Below, one piece after another: positions 55,401-63,107 of a DNA stretch of 64,000 nucleotides. The stretch covers positions 1 through 64,000 of the forward strand of contig NZ_JANKAS010000011.1 of the NCBI RefSeq assembly GCF_024622505.1, written 5' to 3'. Both the position numbers and the translations under genes were made by a program. The notes beneath the pieces were generated by a model, which saw only the letters and a program-made list of their open reading frames with translations, made no database searches and was not told the DNA's origin. The first letter of the stretch is position 1. Every line of letters starts with the position of its first letter. This DNA is from Irregularibacter muris. GTDB lineage: Bacteria > Bacillota > Clostridia > Eubacteriales > Garciellaceae.

Positions 55401-56111
55401 ATGGATACAGCTAAACCCAAGGTGCTCATTGTGGAAGATGAAACATCCATAAGAAAGTTTATTTCTATTAACCTAAAGAGGGATCATTTTGATGTTTTAG
55501 AAGCTGGGGATGGAGAAAGTGCATTAGAGGTGCTGCAACAATATTTTCCCCAGGTCGTTGTTCTAGATGTTATGTTACCTAAGATGGATGGCTTTGAGGT
55601 TTGTTATAAAATTAGAGAAATCATGCCGGAATGTATTATCATTATGCTAACGGCCAAAGCTGAAGATATGGATAAAATAATGGGTTTGGAATTGGGGGCG
55701 GATGATTATATGGTAAAGCCCTTTAACCCCCTAGAGCTAGTAGCAAGGATTCGGGCCAATTTAAGGAAGGTGTCCAACGCTAGGCAAAAAAAGAGGAAGA
55801 TCCTCTTTTTTCAGGATTTGAAATTAGATATTGAAGAACAACGTTTTTATAAGCACAATGTTGAAATAGAACTAACGCCTACAGAATTTTTCATCATGAA
55901 AATATTATTGGAGAGTCCCGGAAAGGTTTTTAAACGGGAAGAAATTTTAAAAATCATTTGGGGAGAAAATTATTATGGGGATATGAAAACAGTAGATGTG
56001 CATATAAGAAGAATACGGGAAAAACTTGAAGAAAACCCTTCCATTCCTCAATGGATTGAAACCGTGTGGGGAGTGGGATATAGATTAAAGGGAGATAAGA
56101 CCAATGAATAG
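55401..56111 (+). CDS. OmpR/PhoB family response regulator
   Basis: The 236-residue protein has a receiver domain (phospho-acceptor D56 in VVLDVMLPKMDG, acidic pair E12-D13, K in VKPFNP) and a winged-helix DNA-binding domain (TPTEFFIMKILLESPGKVFKREEIL and TVDVHIRRIREKLE). It overlaps the histidine kinase gene by eight bases. Confidence 0.94.
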   Translation: MDTAKPKVLIVEDETSIRKFISINLKRDHFDVLEAGDGESALEVLQQYFPQVVVLDVMLPKMDGFEVCYKIREIMPECIIIMLTAKAEDMDKIMGLELGADDYMVKPFNPLELVARIRANLRKVSNARQKKRKILFFQDLKLDIEEQRFYKHNVEIELTPTEFFIMKILLESPGKVFKREEILKIIWGENYYGDMKTVDVHIRRIREKLEENPSIPQWIETVWGVGYRLKGDKTNE

Positions 56112-57498
56112 CATAAAAAGTAGAATGGTCATGAACTTTATGTCTATCATCATCATTACGGTGGCTATTTTGGAAATATTTTTAATTAGCAGTTTAAAAC
56201 AAAACTATTATAAAAATTTGGAAGATACACTGTTTAATCAATTACAAATTTCTTCTGATCTATATGTAAAGTACTTTTCTGATGCCACTTTGGATGAAAA
56301 TGTATTGAACAATGTAGATACTTTTTGGAAACAGGTAACTGCCCAGGTAGAAATTATAGATATGGATGGAAATATATTGATGGATTCCATGGGAATTATG
56401 GATGAAAATGTCTCCAAAATAGAGGATGTGAAAAAGGCTTTACAGGGGCAAAGGGGAAAATGGATTGGGAAGGTGCCTTATGATACAAAAAAGGTATTGG
56501 CCATTTCCTATCCCCTAATTGTTGAGGAAAAGCCCATAGGGATTTTAAGGTTTATCGCTTCTCTAGGGGAAATTGATAAGGAAATTCAAAGGATTGCTTT
56601 AAATTTTATTATTTTTGGATTTTTGGTGGTTTTGATATCCGGTTTAATAAGTATTTTAGTGGCCAATAGCATTACTAGCCCTCTCAAGGAAGTCACTTCA
56701 GTGGCAGAAGAAATGGCCAGAGGAAATTTCAAAGTAAAAAGCAAGGTAAAATCTAAGGATGAGATTGAAAAATTGTCGGGTACTCTTAATTACATGGCAG
56801 AGGAAATACTAAAAAAAGATGAAATTAAAAATGATTTTATTTCTTCTGTATCTCATGAACTTCGGACTCCTCTAACATCAATAAAGGGATGGGCAGTGAC
56901 TTTAAGACAGGGATATATCAATCAAGAAATGCTTAAAGATGGATTAGATATTATTGAAAATGAAAGTGATCGATTGACCCATATGGTAGAAGAGTTGTTG
57001 GATTTTTCCAAATTTGTATCGGGACAAGTTTCCTTACATTATCAAGAAGTATATCTGCCCAATCTCCTAGAACAGATAAAAAGGCAATTAACTCCAAGAG
57101 CCACAAGGGAAGAAAAATATTTTGATATTACTTATGGAGATGAAAATCCAACCATTCTTATGGATGCCAATAGATTAAAGCAAGTATTTATTAATCTTCT
57201 GGACAATGCCTTTAAGTTTACCGAACAGGGAGGAAAGGTATTGCTTTCATCAGTTTATGAAAATAATCAATATATATTTATTATAGAGGACGATGGTTGT
57301 GGGATAGCTCAAGAGGAGATTCCAAAGGTAAAGGAGAAATTTTATAAAGGGAAGTCCAGCAAATCTCAAAATGGCATTGGGCTATCCCTATGTGATGAAA
57401 TCACGACCATGATGGGAGGAACTTTGGAAATAAGCAGCAAGATCAATAAAGGTACCCAAGTTAAAATTACTCTGCCCGTGGAAGAAGTGGTGAATTAG
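56104..57498 (+). CDS. Sensor histidine kinase
   Basis: The 464-residue protein has an N-terminal membrane helix, an extracellular sensor (about 30-160), a second membrane helix, a HAMP domain, a dimerisation helix with the phospho-acceptor His in SSVSHELRTPLTSIKGW, and an ATPase domain with NLLDNAFKFT and GCGIAQEE. The partner regulator is just upstream. The gene ends one base before the next start. Confidence 0.93.
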   Translation: MNSIKSRMVMNFMSIIIITVAILEIFLISSLKQNYYKNLEDTLFNQLQISSDLYVKYFSDATLDENVLNNVDTFWKQVTAQVEIIDMDGNILMDSMGIMDENVSKIEDVKKALQGQRGKWIGKVPYDTKKVLAISYPLIVEEKPIGILRFIASLGEIDKEIQRIALNFIIFGFLVVLISGLISILVANSITSPLKEVTSVAEEMARGNFKVKSKVKSKDEIEKLSGTLNYMAEEILKKDEIKNDFISSVSHELRTPLTSIKGWAVTLRQGYINQEMLKDGLDIIENESDRLTHMVEELLDFSKFVSGQVSLHYQEVYLPNLLEQIKRQLTPRATREEKYFDITYGDENPTILMDANRLKQVFINLLDNAFKFTEQGGKVLLSSVYENNQYIFIIEDDGCGIAQEEIPKVKEKFYKGKSSKSQNGIGLSLCDEITTMMGGTLEISSKINKGTQVKITLPVEEVVN

Positions 57499-57499
57499 A

Positions 57500-58984
57500 A
57501 TGAAAAAGAGGATAAAATTTATAAGCTTTTTTTTAATTTTAGTCATACTGTTTACAGGATGTACCCGTGGTACAGAGGACTTTGTTCAGCGAGTTATCCC
57601 TCCTAAAAATAGGAATATTCCTATTGAAGGAACCTGGGAAGTAACTGCTGTATTAAAAACTGACAATACCAATTCGAGTACCTATAAAGACTGGATAGGG
57701 AAAAGAATTTATTTTAATAGGGAGAATGCCCTTCTAGGAGAATATTTTTTACCCCATCCTACCTATCAATTCAAAAAGGTGGAAGGAAGCGCTTATCTTT
57801 TATATAACCACCAAGCCTTTCCAGAGGAGTACCAGTTTGATGAAAGGGAGATCCAGGTTATTAATGTTACGGATAATAAAAATGCCCTATGGGAAGTCAT
57901 AAAAATAAAAGAGGATGAAATCATTATTAAAATCTTTAATAGCAGTTATAGGGCAAAGAGACGGTCAAAGGAAGTAAATCCAGAAGTTTTTCAATCCTAT
58001 CAGAAGCACGACCAAAAGGAAGATGTCAAAAAGAAAAGTAATACAGAAAGTATAAGAGCCGGTGTATTACTGGGCTTGAGGAGCCCCACTACCCAGGAAG
58101 AAAACTATCAGTACAGAACCCTATGGATTGGTATGGAAAATGAAAAGATATTTCCTATAAAGGATATGAATCATATTGTTTTTCCTCGGAAAAATGGTTT
58201 TTATGAAATGAAGGTAGAAAAAAACCATGGAGAGGATTCTTTAGTTCTAAAGAGCATCTTGACCGAGCTAAAGAGCAATCCCCAACAAGAAAGTATGGAT
58301 GCGTTAAGCATTGATCATAAGGAGGAGATCTATAGGAAAATTAATTATATAGGCAATGACTACCTTTCTATTGAAGAAACAAAGGTCACCTTGGCAGAAG
58401 ATAGAAAAAATAAGCAGGAAAAAAGTTATTTAAAGATGCTTGCTGTAGATAGCTTACCCAATATAAAGGCCATAAAAATATCTGATTTACTAGGAGAAGC
58501 TGGGCTAAAGGCTATGGAGGAAGAGGTAAATAAACGAAAGAAGTCATTGGAAATAGATGAAGGGACTACTTCGAAGATAGAAGAAAACTTTGGTTTAGAA
58601 AGAAAAATGGGATATTGGTTTTTAAAAGGTAGAATGACTCCAGTGGGAAATAACACTGTTGAATGGGATTATCCTATAAATCTTATTCCTTCTAAACCGA
58701 TTATATTTTATAATGAATTAAGCGTACCTTGGACTGGGGTGAAGGATCGGGTGCCCAGTGCTATTGATATATTCACCGCCCCTAGTAAGGATATCGCCTT
58801 AATTGTGACCAAAGAAGAAATATATATTTACCAGATAGAACAGGGAATATTAAAAAGTCCTTTGGAGAGAATTCCCTTAAAAGAAGGGGAAAGCGTCATT
58901 ATGGCAGAATGGGCAACAGGCCCTTATGTAAAAAGTTGGAATGCCACTCTATCAAAATATATTTCCGAAGAAGAAAAAAACTAA
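57500..58984 (+). CDS. Lipoprotein of a two-component-system operon
   Basis: The 494-residue protein has a lipoprotein signal with lipobox LFTGC (Cys21). No known family is recognised. The mature part is largely beta-rich with repeated TW/WEV-type strands (IEGTWEVTAVLKT, ALWEVIKIKEDE) and a central charged segment. It starts one base after the kinase stop, so it is probably an accessory sensor or effector of that system. Confidence 0.8.
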   Translation: MKKRIKFISFFLILVILFTGCTRGTEDFVQRVIPPKNRNIPIEGTWEVTAVLKTDNTNSSTYKDWIGKRIYFNRENALLGEYFLPHPTYQFKKVEGSAYLLYNHQAFPEEYQFDEREIQVINVTDNKNALWEVIKIKEDEIIIKIFNSSYRAKRRSKEVNPEVFQSYQKHDQKEDVKKKSNTESIRAGVLLGLRSPTTQEENYQYRTLWIGMENEKIFPIKDMNHIVFPRKNGFYEMKVEKNHGEDSLVLKSILTELKSNPQQESMDALSIDHKEEIYRKINYIGNDYLSIEETKVTLAEDRKNKQEKSYLKMLAVDSLPNIKAIKISDLLGEAGLKAMEEEVNKRKKSLEIDEGTTSKIEENFGLERKMGYWFLKGRMTPVGNNTVEWDYPINLIPSKPIIFYNELSVPWTGVKDRVPSAIDIFTAPSKDIALIVTKEEIYIYQIEQGILKSPLERIPLKEGESVIMAEWATGPYVKSWNATLSKYISEEEKN

Positions 58985-59167
58985 AAACAAAGGCGGACTC
59001 CCAAACCTTATGATATAGGGGAAGCCGTTACTAACCAGTTAAGTTGTCCTACGTTGTAAAATATACTTTCGCTACTTAGTTTCATAGGGTATTATAAATT
59101 ATGATATAATACTCTTAATCAAGCAAAAACCACCTAATCCAATACTATGAAATAAGGATGTGTTTGC

Positions 59168-59866
59168 ATGAGAAGCAAGATGAAAATAACCTTGGGAGTG
59201 GTTGTTTTAGTAACAATAATTGGTGTTTTTTTCCCTCAATTAATTCATAAAGACAGTCCTATAGCTTCAGAAAATATAAACAGGGCCCAAGAGGTTTTCA
59301 ATAACAATGGGACAAGCCTTGAAGAACCAGAAACAGTTACCGAAAAAACAATCATTAAAGGAATTATATTGGTAAATAAAACCTATGGACTTCCCTCAAA
59401 TTATAATCCTGGAGAAAATCCTGAGGCAGTAGAGGCATTATATAAAATGACAAAGGCGGCTCAGGAGGAAATAGGAAAAACCATTCAATCAGTTTCGGGA
59501 TTCAGAAGCTATGAGTATCAAAAAAACCTTTTTAACCAATATGCCCAAAAAGACGGTGTAGAAAAAGCCTCTACCTATTCGGCCAGAGCGGGACATTCAG
59601 AACATCAAACAGGACTTGCCTTTGATATAGGAGGAAGAAATAAAGAACATTGGGTGAAAACTTCCTTTGAACGTACAGAAGAAGGAAAATGGCTAAAGGA
59701 CAATGCCCATAAATATGGCTTTATCCTTAGATACCCAAAGGGCAAAACTCACATCACCGGATATACATATGAACCATGGCATTTTAGATATGTGGGAGTA
59801 GAACACGCAGAGATTATTTATAAGAATGATCTTACCCTAGAAGAATATTTACTAGAAGGCAATTAG
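59168..59866 (+). CDS. D-alanyl-D-alanine carboxypeptidase, VanY type (M15)
   Basis: The 232-residue protein has an N-terminal signal-anchor helix and an M15B domain with the zinc motif SEHQTGLAFDIG (His and Asp), the SGFRSYEYQ segment, and EPWHFRYVG with the third ligand His and catalytic Glu. It trims the terminal D-Ala of cell-wall stem peptides. No vancomycin-resistance genes are nearby. Confidence 0.92.
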   Translation: MRSKMKITLGVVVLVTIIGVFFPQLIHKDSPIASENINRAQEVFNNNGTSLEEPETVTEKTIIKGIILVNKTYGLPSNYNPGENPEAVEALYKMTKAAQEEIGKTIQSVSGFRSYEYQKNLFNQYAQKDGVEKASTYSARAGHSEHQTGLAFDIGGRNKEHWVKTSFERTEEGKWLKDNAHKYGFILRYPKGKTHITGYTYEPWHFRYVGVEHAEIIYKNDLTLEEYLLEGN

Positions 59867-59878
59867 AGCACAGCAAAA

Positions 59879-59914
59879 CAGAGGATATCGTGATGAAGAT
59901 ATCCTCTGTTTCTT
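59879..59914 (+). terminator. Terminator after the carboxypeptidase gene
   Basis: Eleven perfect pairs (CAGAGGATATC at 59879-59889 with 59898-59908) with an eight-base loop are followed by TTTCTT. Confidence 0.85.
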
Positions 59915-59924
59915 CATTTAGAAT

Positions 59925-59990
59925 AGGAAAATTGCCCTTACGGACAAAAGCAAACTTTTCTAGTTGATAAAAATGAGGCTACAGTCCGTC
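59925..59990 (+). repeat. Structured intergenic repeat, copy C (divergent)
   Basis: The first hairpin arms AGGAAAATT (59925-59933) and AACTTTTCT (59953-59961) match copies A and B; CAAACTTTTCTA is shared with B. The second part is diverged and lacks a clear GCGG/CCGC hairpin. Confidence 0.45.
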
Positions 59991-59991
59991 A

Positions 59992-60984
59992 TTATTTTGT
60001 CAATCTATCTTTTTGAAAAGCCCAAGGAGGTTTTTCCAAAGATTTCTCCAACTTACCTATTTCTATGGCAGGAAAGCCTTCTAGAATGGAGTTATTCTTA
60101 AAAATACTTCGCTGTTTTACCAAGCTGCCAGCCTTTACCAAAGTATTTTTTCCTAGATTACTATAGTCACATACAATGGAACCTGGTTCAATAATGGTTC
60201 CTTCTCCTATAGTGGATCCGTGAATGATGCAGCCTGGCCCTATGGTCACATTGTCTTCAATAATTAATTCATTGTCTGGTAAAAGATGCAAAACACAATT
60301 TTCATGTATTTCTACATTCTCTCCAATGGTTACTGGACCATGAGAATCTCCAATGATCTTGACACCGGCGCCGATAATAGAAGTTTTCCCTATGGTTACA
60401 TCACCAGTGACTTCAGCAGAGTCAAACAAATAAGCCAATTCACTAATCTTTGGGAATTTATTTTTGTATGAATATAGTTTTCCCATTGTTTCACCTTCCT
60501 TTGGAATATTTTCAAAAACATTTTCAGTAGTCGGGGGTAGGGAAATATCATGATTTCTCATTCTTTTAATCATATCTCTATCCTCTTGGGTAAGCTTTCT
60601 GATGATTCTTGCTGGTCTACCCACCACCACAGATTCATCAGGTATGACCATTCCCCCAGGAATGAGGGTACCCTCACCGAAAATACACATATTCCCTATT
60701 TTGCATCCCGGCATAAAAATAACTCCATTTCCAATCTCACATAGATGTCCTATTTTTGCTCCAATAGCTATACATTTATGTCCAAAAATGGTTTTACTCC
60801 CTACTTTTAATGGGTTTTCTAGGGTACCTATCAGTACAGAGTTTTCTAAAGCCCAACTATGATTTCCCATGGTAATATTATCTCCATGGGAGCGTAGAAC
60901 AGTTCCCTGGGCTATGTAAGCCCCTACTCCTAAACAAACTTTTCCCATAATAGTGGCAGAATCTGTTATTCTCACTTTGTTCAA
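59992..60984 (-). CDS. Tandem gamma-carbonic-anhydrase-like hexapeptide protein
   Basis: The 330-residue protein holds two left-handed beta-helix domains (about 1-130 and 180-320) of the gamma-carbonic anhydrase/PaaY type. By alignment to the family pattern GHxxxxHG, the first half keeps only the middle zinc histidine (H69; the other two positions are I52 and I74), while the second keeps the outer two (H233, H255) and has P250 in the middle position. Ordinary family members are single-domain, near 180 residues. The start is TTG after AAGGAGGG. It could be a carbonic anhydrase with shared sites or a CoA-ester-related relative. Confidence 0.8.
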   Translation of the reverse strand: MNKVRITDSATIMGKVCLGVGAYIAQGTVLRSHGDNITMGNHSWALENSVLIGTLENPLKVGSKTIFGHKCIAIGAKIGHLCEIGNGVIFMPGCKIGNMCIFGEGTLIPGGMVIPDESVVVGRPARIIRKLTQEDRDMIKRMRNHDISLPPTTENVFENIPKEGETMGKLYSYKNKFPKISELAYLFDSAEVTGDVTIGKTSIIGAGVKIIGDSHGPVTIGENVEIHENCVLHLLPDNELIIEDNVTIGPGCIIHGSTIGEGTIIEPGSIVCDYSNLGKNTLVKAGSLVKQRSIFKNNSILEGFPAIEIGKLEKSLEKPPWAFQKDRLTK

Positions 60985-61111
60985 GAATTTTCCCTCCTTA
61001 GGTTATGTTGTAATCATCAAACCCACCAGGTCCATAAAGAAGCATATACCCTATTTCCATTCTTTATCACTTTTATTCCATGGAGATTGATGAATATGTT
61101 TTTCTACAGGT

Positions 61112-61154
61112 AATGTGACCCAAATCACATTATCTTCTATACGAAAGGTATAAT
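61112..61154 (+). promoter_or_regulatory. CRP-like operator and -10 box of the hemerythrin gene
   Basis: AATGTGA (61112-61118) and TCACATT (61125-61131) form a perfect inverted repeat with six bases between, identical in its core to the CRP pattern TGTGA-N6-TCACA. A TATAAT follows at 61149-61154. The site centre lies about 28 bases before the -10 box, close to the position of a class II activator. Confidence 0.6.
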
Positions 61155-61184
61155 ATGGAGATAACAATATTGGGAGGTAATTTT

Positions 61185-61940
61185 ATGGATAATAAAAGAA
61201 TTGAAAAACTAACTACGGTACTAGAAAGATTGAATACTGAAGGTGTGACTGAAGAGTTAAGGAAGGAAGCCCTGGATATTGTCTCCAATATAGACCCTAT
61301 AGAATTATCCATAGCAGAGCAAAAGCTCATTGAAGGAGGCATGGATCCACAGAATCTAAGACATCTTTGCGATGTTCATATGGAAGTATTAAAAGATGAG
61401 CTAGAAAGTATGAAAACCAAAATAGAACCGGGTCATGTCATAGACACCCTCATTATAGAACATGAAAAGATAAAGGAATTTTTAACAGAATTAGAAGAGA
61501 TTAATTTTAAAATCCAAAAAATGCAAAGTAAGGATGAAGACTCTGAAATATTTAAAAAATTACTGGAAGTTGCTGAGCAGATTTTGGATGCTGAAAACCA
61601 TCATAAGAGGGAAGAAGATGTTCTTTTCCCAGAGATGGAGAAGAGAAATATTACAGGTCCTACTAGGATTATGAGAATGGAACATGATGATTTAAGGAAC
61701 AGAAAGAAAGTTCTAAAGGATGCCGCTGAGAATGTTGAAACAATGGATTTTGAACTCTTTCAATCTACAGTGGATGAAACTGCAAAATATATTATCTTTA
61801 ACCTAAGAGATCATATTTATAAAGAAAACTATATTCTATACCCAACGGCTATAGATGCGATACAGGAAAAGGAATTATGGAAAGATATGAAAAACCGTTG
61901 TGATCAGGTGGGGTATTGTGGCTTTACCCCCAATCTATAA
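61185..61940 (+). CDS. DUF438/hemerythrin domain protein
   Basis: The protein (251 residues) has an N-terminal DUF438 helical part (about 1-75, with QKLIEGGMDPQNLRHLCDVHMEVLKDEL) and a hemerythrin-like domain with iron-ligand histidines and acids (LIIEHEKIK, NHHKREEDVLFPEME, MEHDDLR, FNLRDHIYKENYILYP). Relatives bind di-iron and are tied to oxygen or nitric-oxide handling. The ATG at 61185 follows GGGAGGT; the frame is open ten codons further. Confidence 0.9.
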   Translation: MDNKRIEKLTTVLERLNTEGVTEELRKEALDIVSNIDPIELSIAEQKLIEGGMDPQNLRHLCDVHMEVLKDELESMKTKIEPGHVIDTLIIEHEKIKEFLTELEEINFKIQKMQSKDEDSEIFKKLLEVAEQILDAENHHKREEDVLFPEMEKRNITGPTRIMRMEHDDLRNRKKVLKDAAENVETMDFELFQSTVDETAKYIIFNLRDHIYKENYILYPTAIDAIQEKELWKDMKNRCDQVGYCGFTPNL

Positions 61941-62107
61941 GGAATGTAAAGTAACCCGTTATGCCAGTGAAATGGAAATTTTGCTTAGCTGCACAATATG
62001 GAAAATTAGAATGCTATGAATACAACAATTTGAGTGAATACTTTATAAATGGAAAACATAAATAGTGGAATACAAAAATTATACAGATAAAAAGGAGAGA
62101 ATTTACT

Positions 62108-62344
62108 ATGTCACAATTTGCTGCCAAGGTAGATGCCAGGGAATATCCACCAAAGGATAAGCATGCCGTTATCTTTGATACTTTTGAGGGTTTGAAAAAG
62201 GGAGAAAAAATGGAACTCACCAATGATCATGATCCTAAACCCTTATATTATCAAATGTCTGCAGAATATACAGATCAATTTGAATGGGAGTATTTAGAAG
62301 AAGGGCCAGAAATATGGCGAGTAGCCATAGAAAAGAAATTATAG
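62108..62344 (+). CDS. DUF2249 protein
   Basis: The 78-residue protein matches DUF2249 (KVDAREYPPKDKHAVIFDTFEGLKKGE, then NDHDPKPLYYQM), small TusA-like proteins often found next to hemerythrin genes and in denitrification or nitrosative-stress loci. AAAAGGAGAG precedes the ATG. It follows the hemerythrin gene by 167 bases and ends in a terminator. Confidence 0.9.
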   Translation: MSQFAAKVDAREYPPKDKHAVIFDTFEGLKKGEKMELTNDHDPKPLYYQMSAEYTDQFEWEYLEEGPEIWRVAIEKKL

Positions 62345-62362
62345 GGAAAAATGAAAAATAAT

Positions 62363-62407
62363 AAAACCTCTAAATTATCATTGAATAATTTAGGGGTTTT
62401 TCTTTTT
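62363..62407 (+). terminator. Terminator after the DUF2249 gene
   Basis: Sixteen pairs (62363-62378 with 62385-62400, one G-U) with a six-base loop are followed by TTCTTTTT. Confidence 0.88.
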
Positions 62408-62452
62408 GAAAGAAAAGATTTTATCAGGCTAAGAAATATTCTTGCAAAAAAC

Positions 62453-62500
62453 TTGACAAAAAATTTACTCTAATTTAAAATATGTAAGTAAGTACTTACT
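62453..62500 (+). promoter_or_regulatory. Promoter and TetR-type operator
   Basis: TTGACA (62453-62458) and TAAAAT (62476-62481) are 17 bases apart. The perfect 14-bp palindrome AGTAAGTACTTACT (62487-62500) covers the predicted start point, as expected for autorepression by the TetR protein encoded next. Confidence 0.75.
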
Positions 62501-62518
62501 AATAAACAGGAGGTTATT

Positions 62519-63091
62519 ATGGGAAATAAAGAAAGTCAAAAAAGAATAAGTAGAGAGGAACGACGAAAACAAATTTTAAATGCTGCCATGGTCGTATTTG
62601 TAGAAAAAGGATATAGCGGAAGTACTACAGCAGAGATAGCAAAAGCGGCAAATATTTCAGAAGTAACTTTATTTCGATATTTTTCATCAAAGCAAGAGAT
62701 TTTTTTAGAGGGAATTAAACCTATATTGCTAAGCACTTTAGAAGAATCCATTGATGTCTCAAAGGACTTGAATTCCAGGGAAAAGTTGGAATATATTCTC
62801 TATGAAAGGATTCATTTGATATCTAAAAATTATAAAATAATCAAATTAATTCTCATGGAGGCACCTCTTCTATCCCAGTTGGGAAATGAAAACTTTATGG
62901 AAGAGATATTGGGAATGTTAAAAAGATTAATTGATCAAATGGGAGTATCCAAAGAAAAAGAAGAATTTATTTTAAGATTACTGATGGGTTCTATTTTATC
63001 CTTTCTTTTTATGCCTGACAGGAAGGAAGAGAGTATAAAAAATTATGTGGAAAAAATATCTACAATGATATTAAATCAGTTTAATCAATAG
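62519..63091 (+). CDS. TetR/AcrR family regulator
   Basis: The 190-residue protein has an N-terminal TetR helix-turn-helix (RKQILNAAMVVFVEKGYSGSTTAEIAKAANISEVTLFRYF broken into known blocks ILNAA, TTAEIA, TLFRYF) and an all-helical ligand domain. AGGAGG lies before the ATG. It probably represses itself and the exporter gene 17 bases downstream. Confidence 0.92.
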   Translation: MGNKESQKRISREERRKQILNAAMVVFVEKGYSGSTTAEIAKAANISEVTLFRYFSSKQEIFLEGIKPILLSTLEESIDVSKDLNSREKLEYILYERIHLISKNYKIIKLILMEAPLLSQLGNENFMEEILGMLKRLIDQMGVSKEKEEFILRLLMGSILSFLFMPDRKEESIKNYVEKISTMILNQFNQ

Positions 63092-63107
63092 AAAATGGGG
63101 GCAGTAT

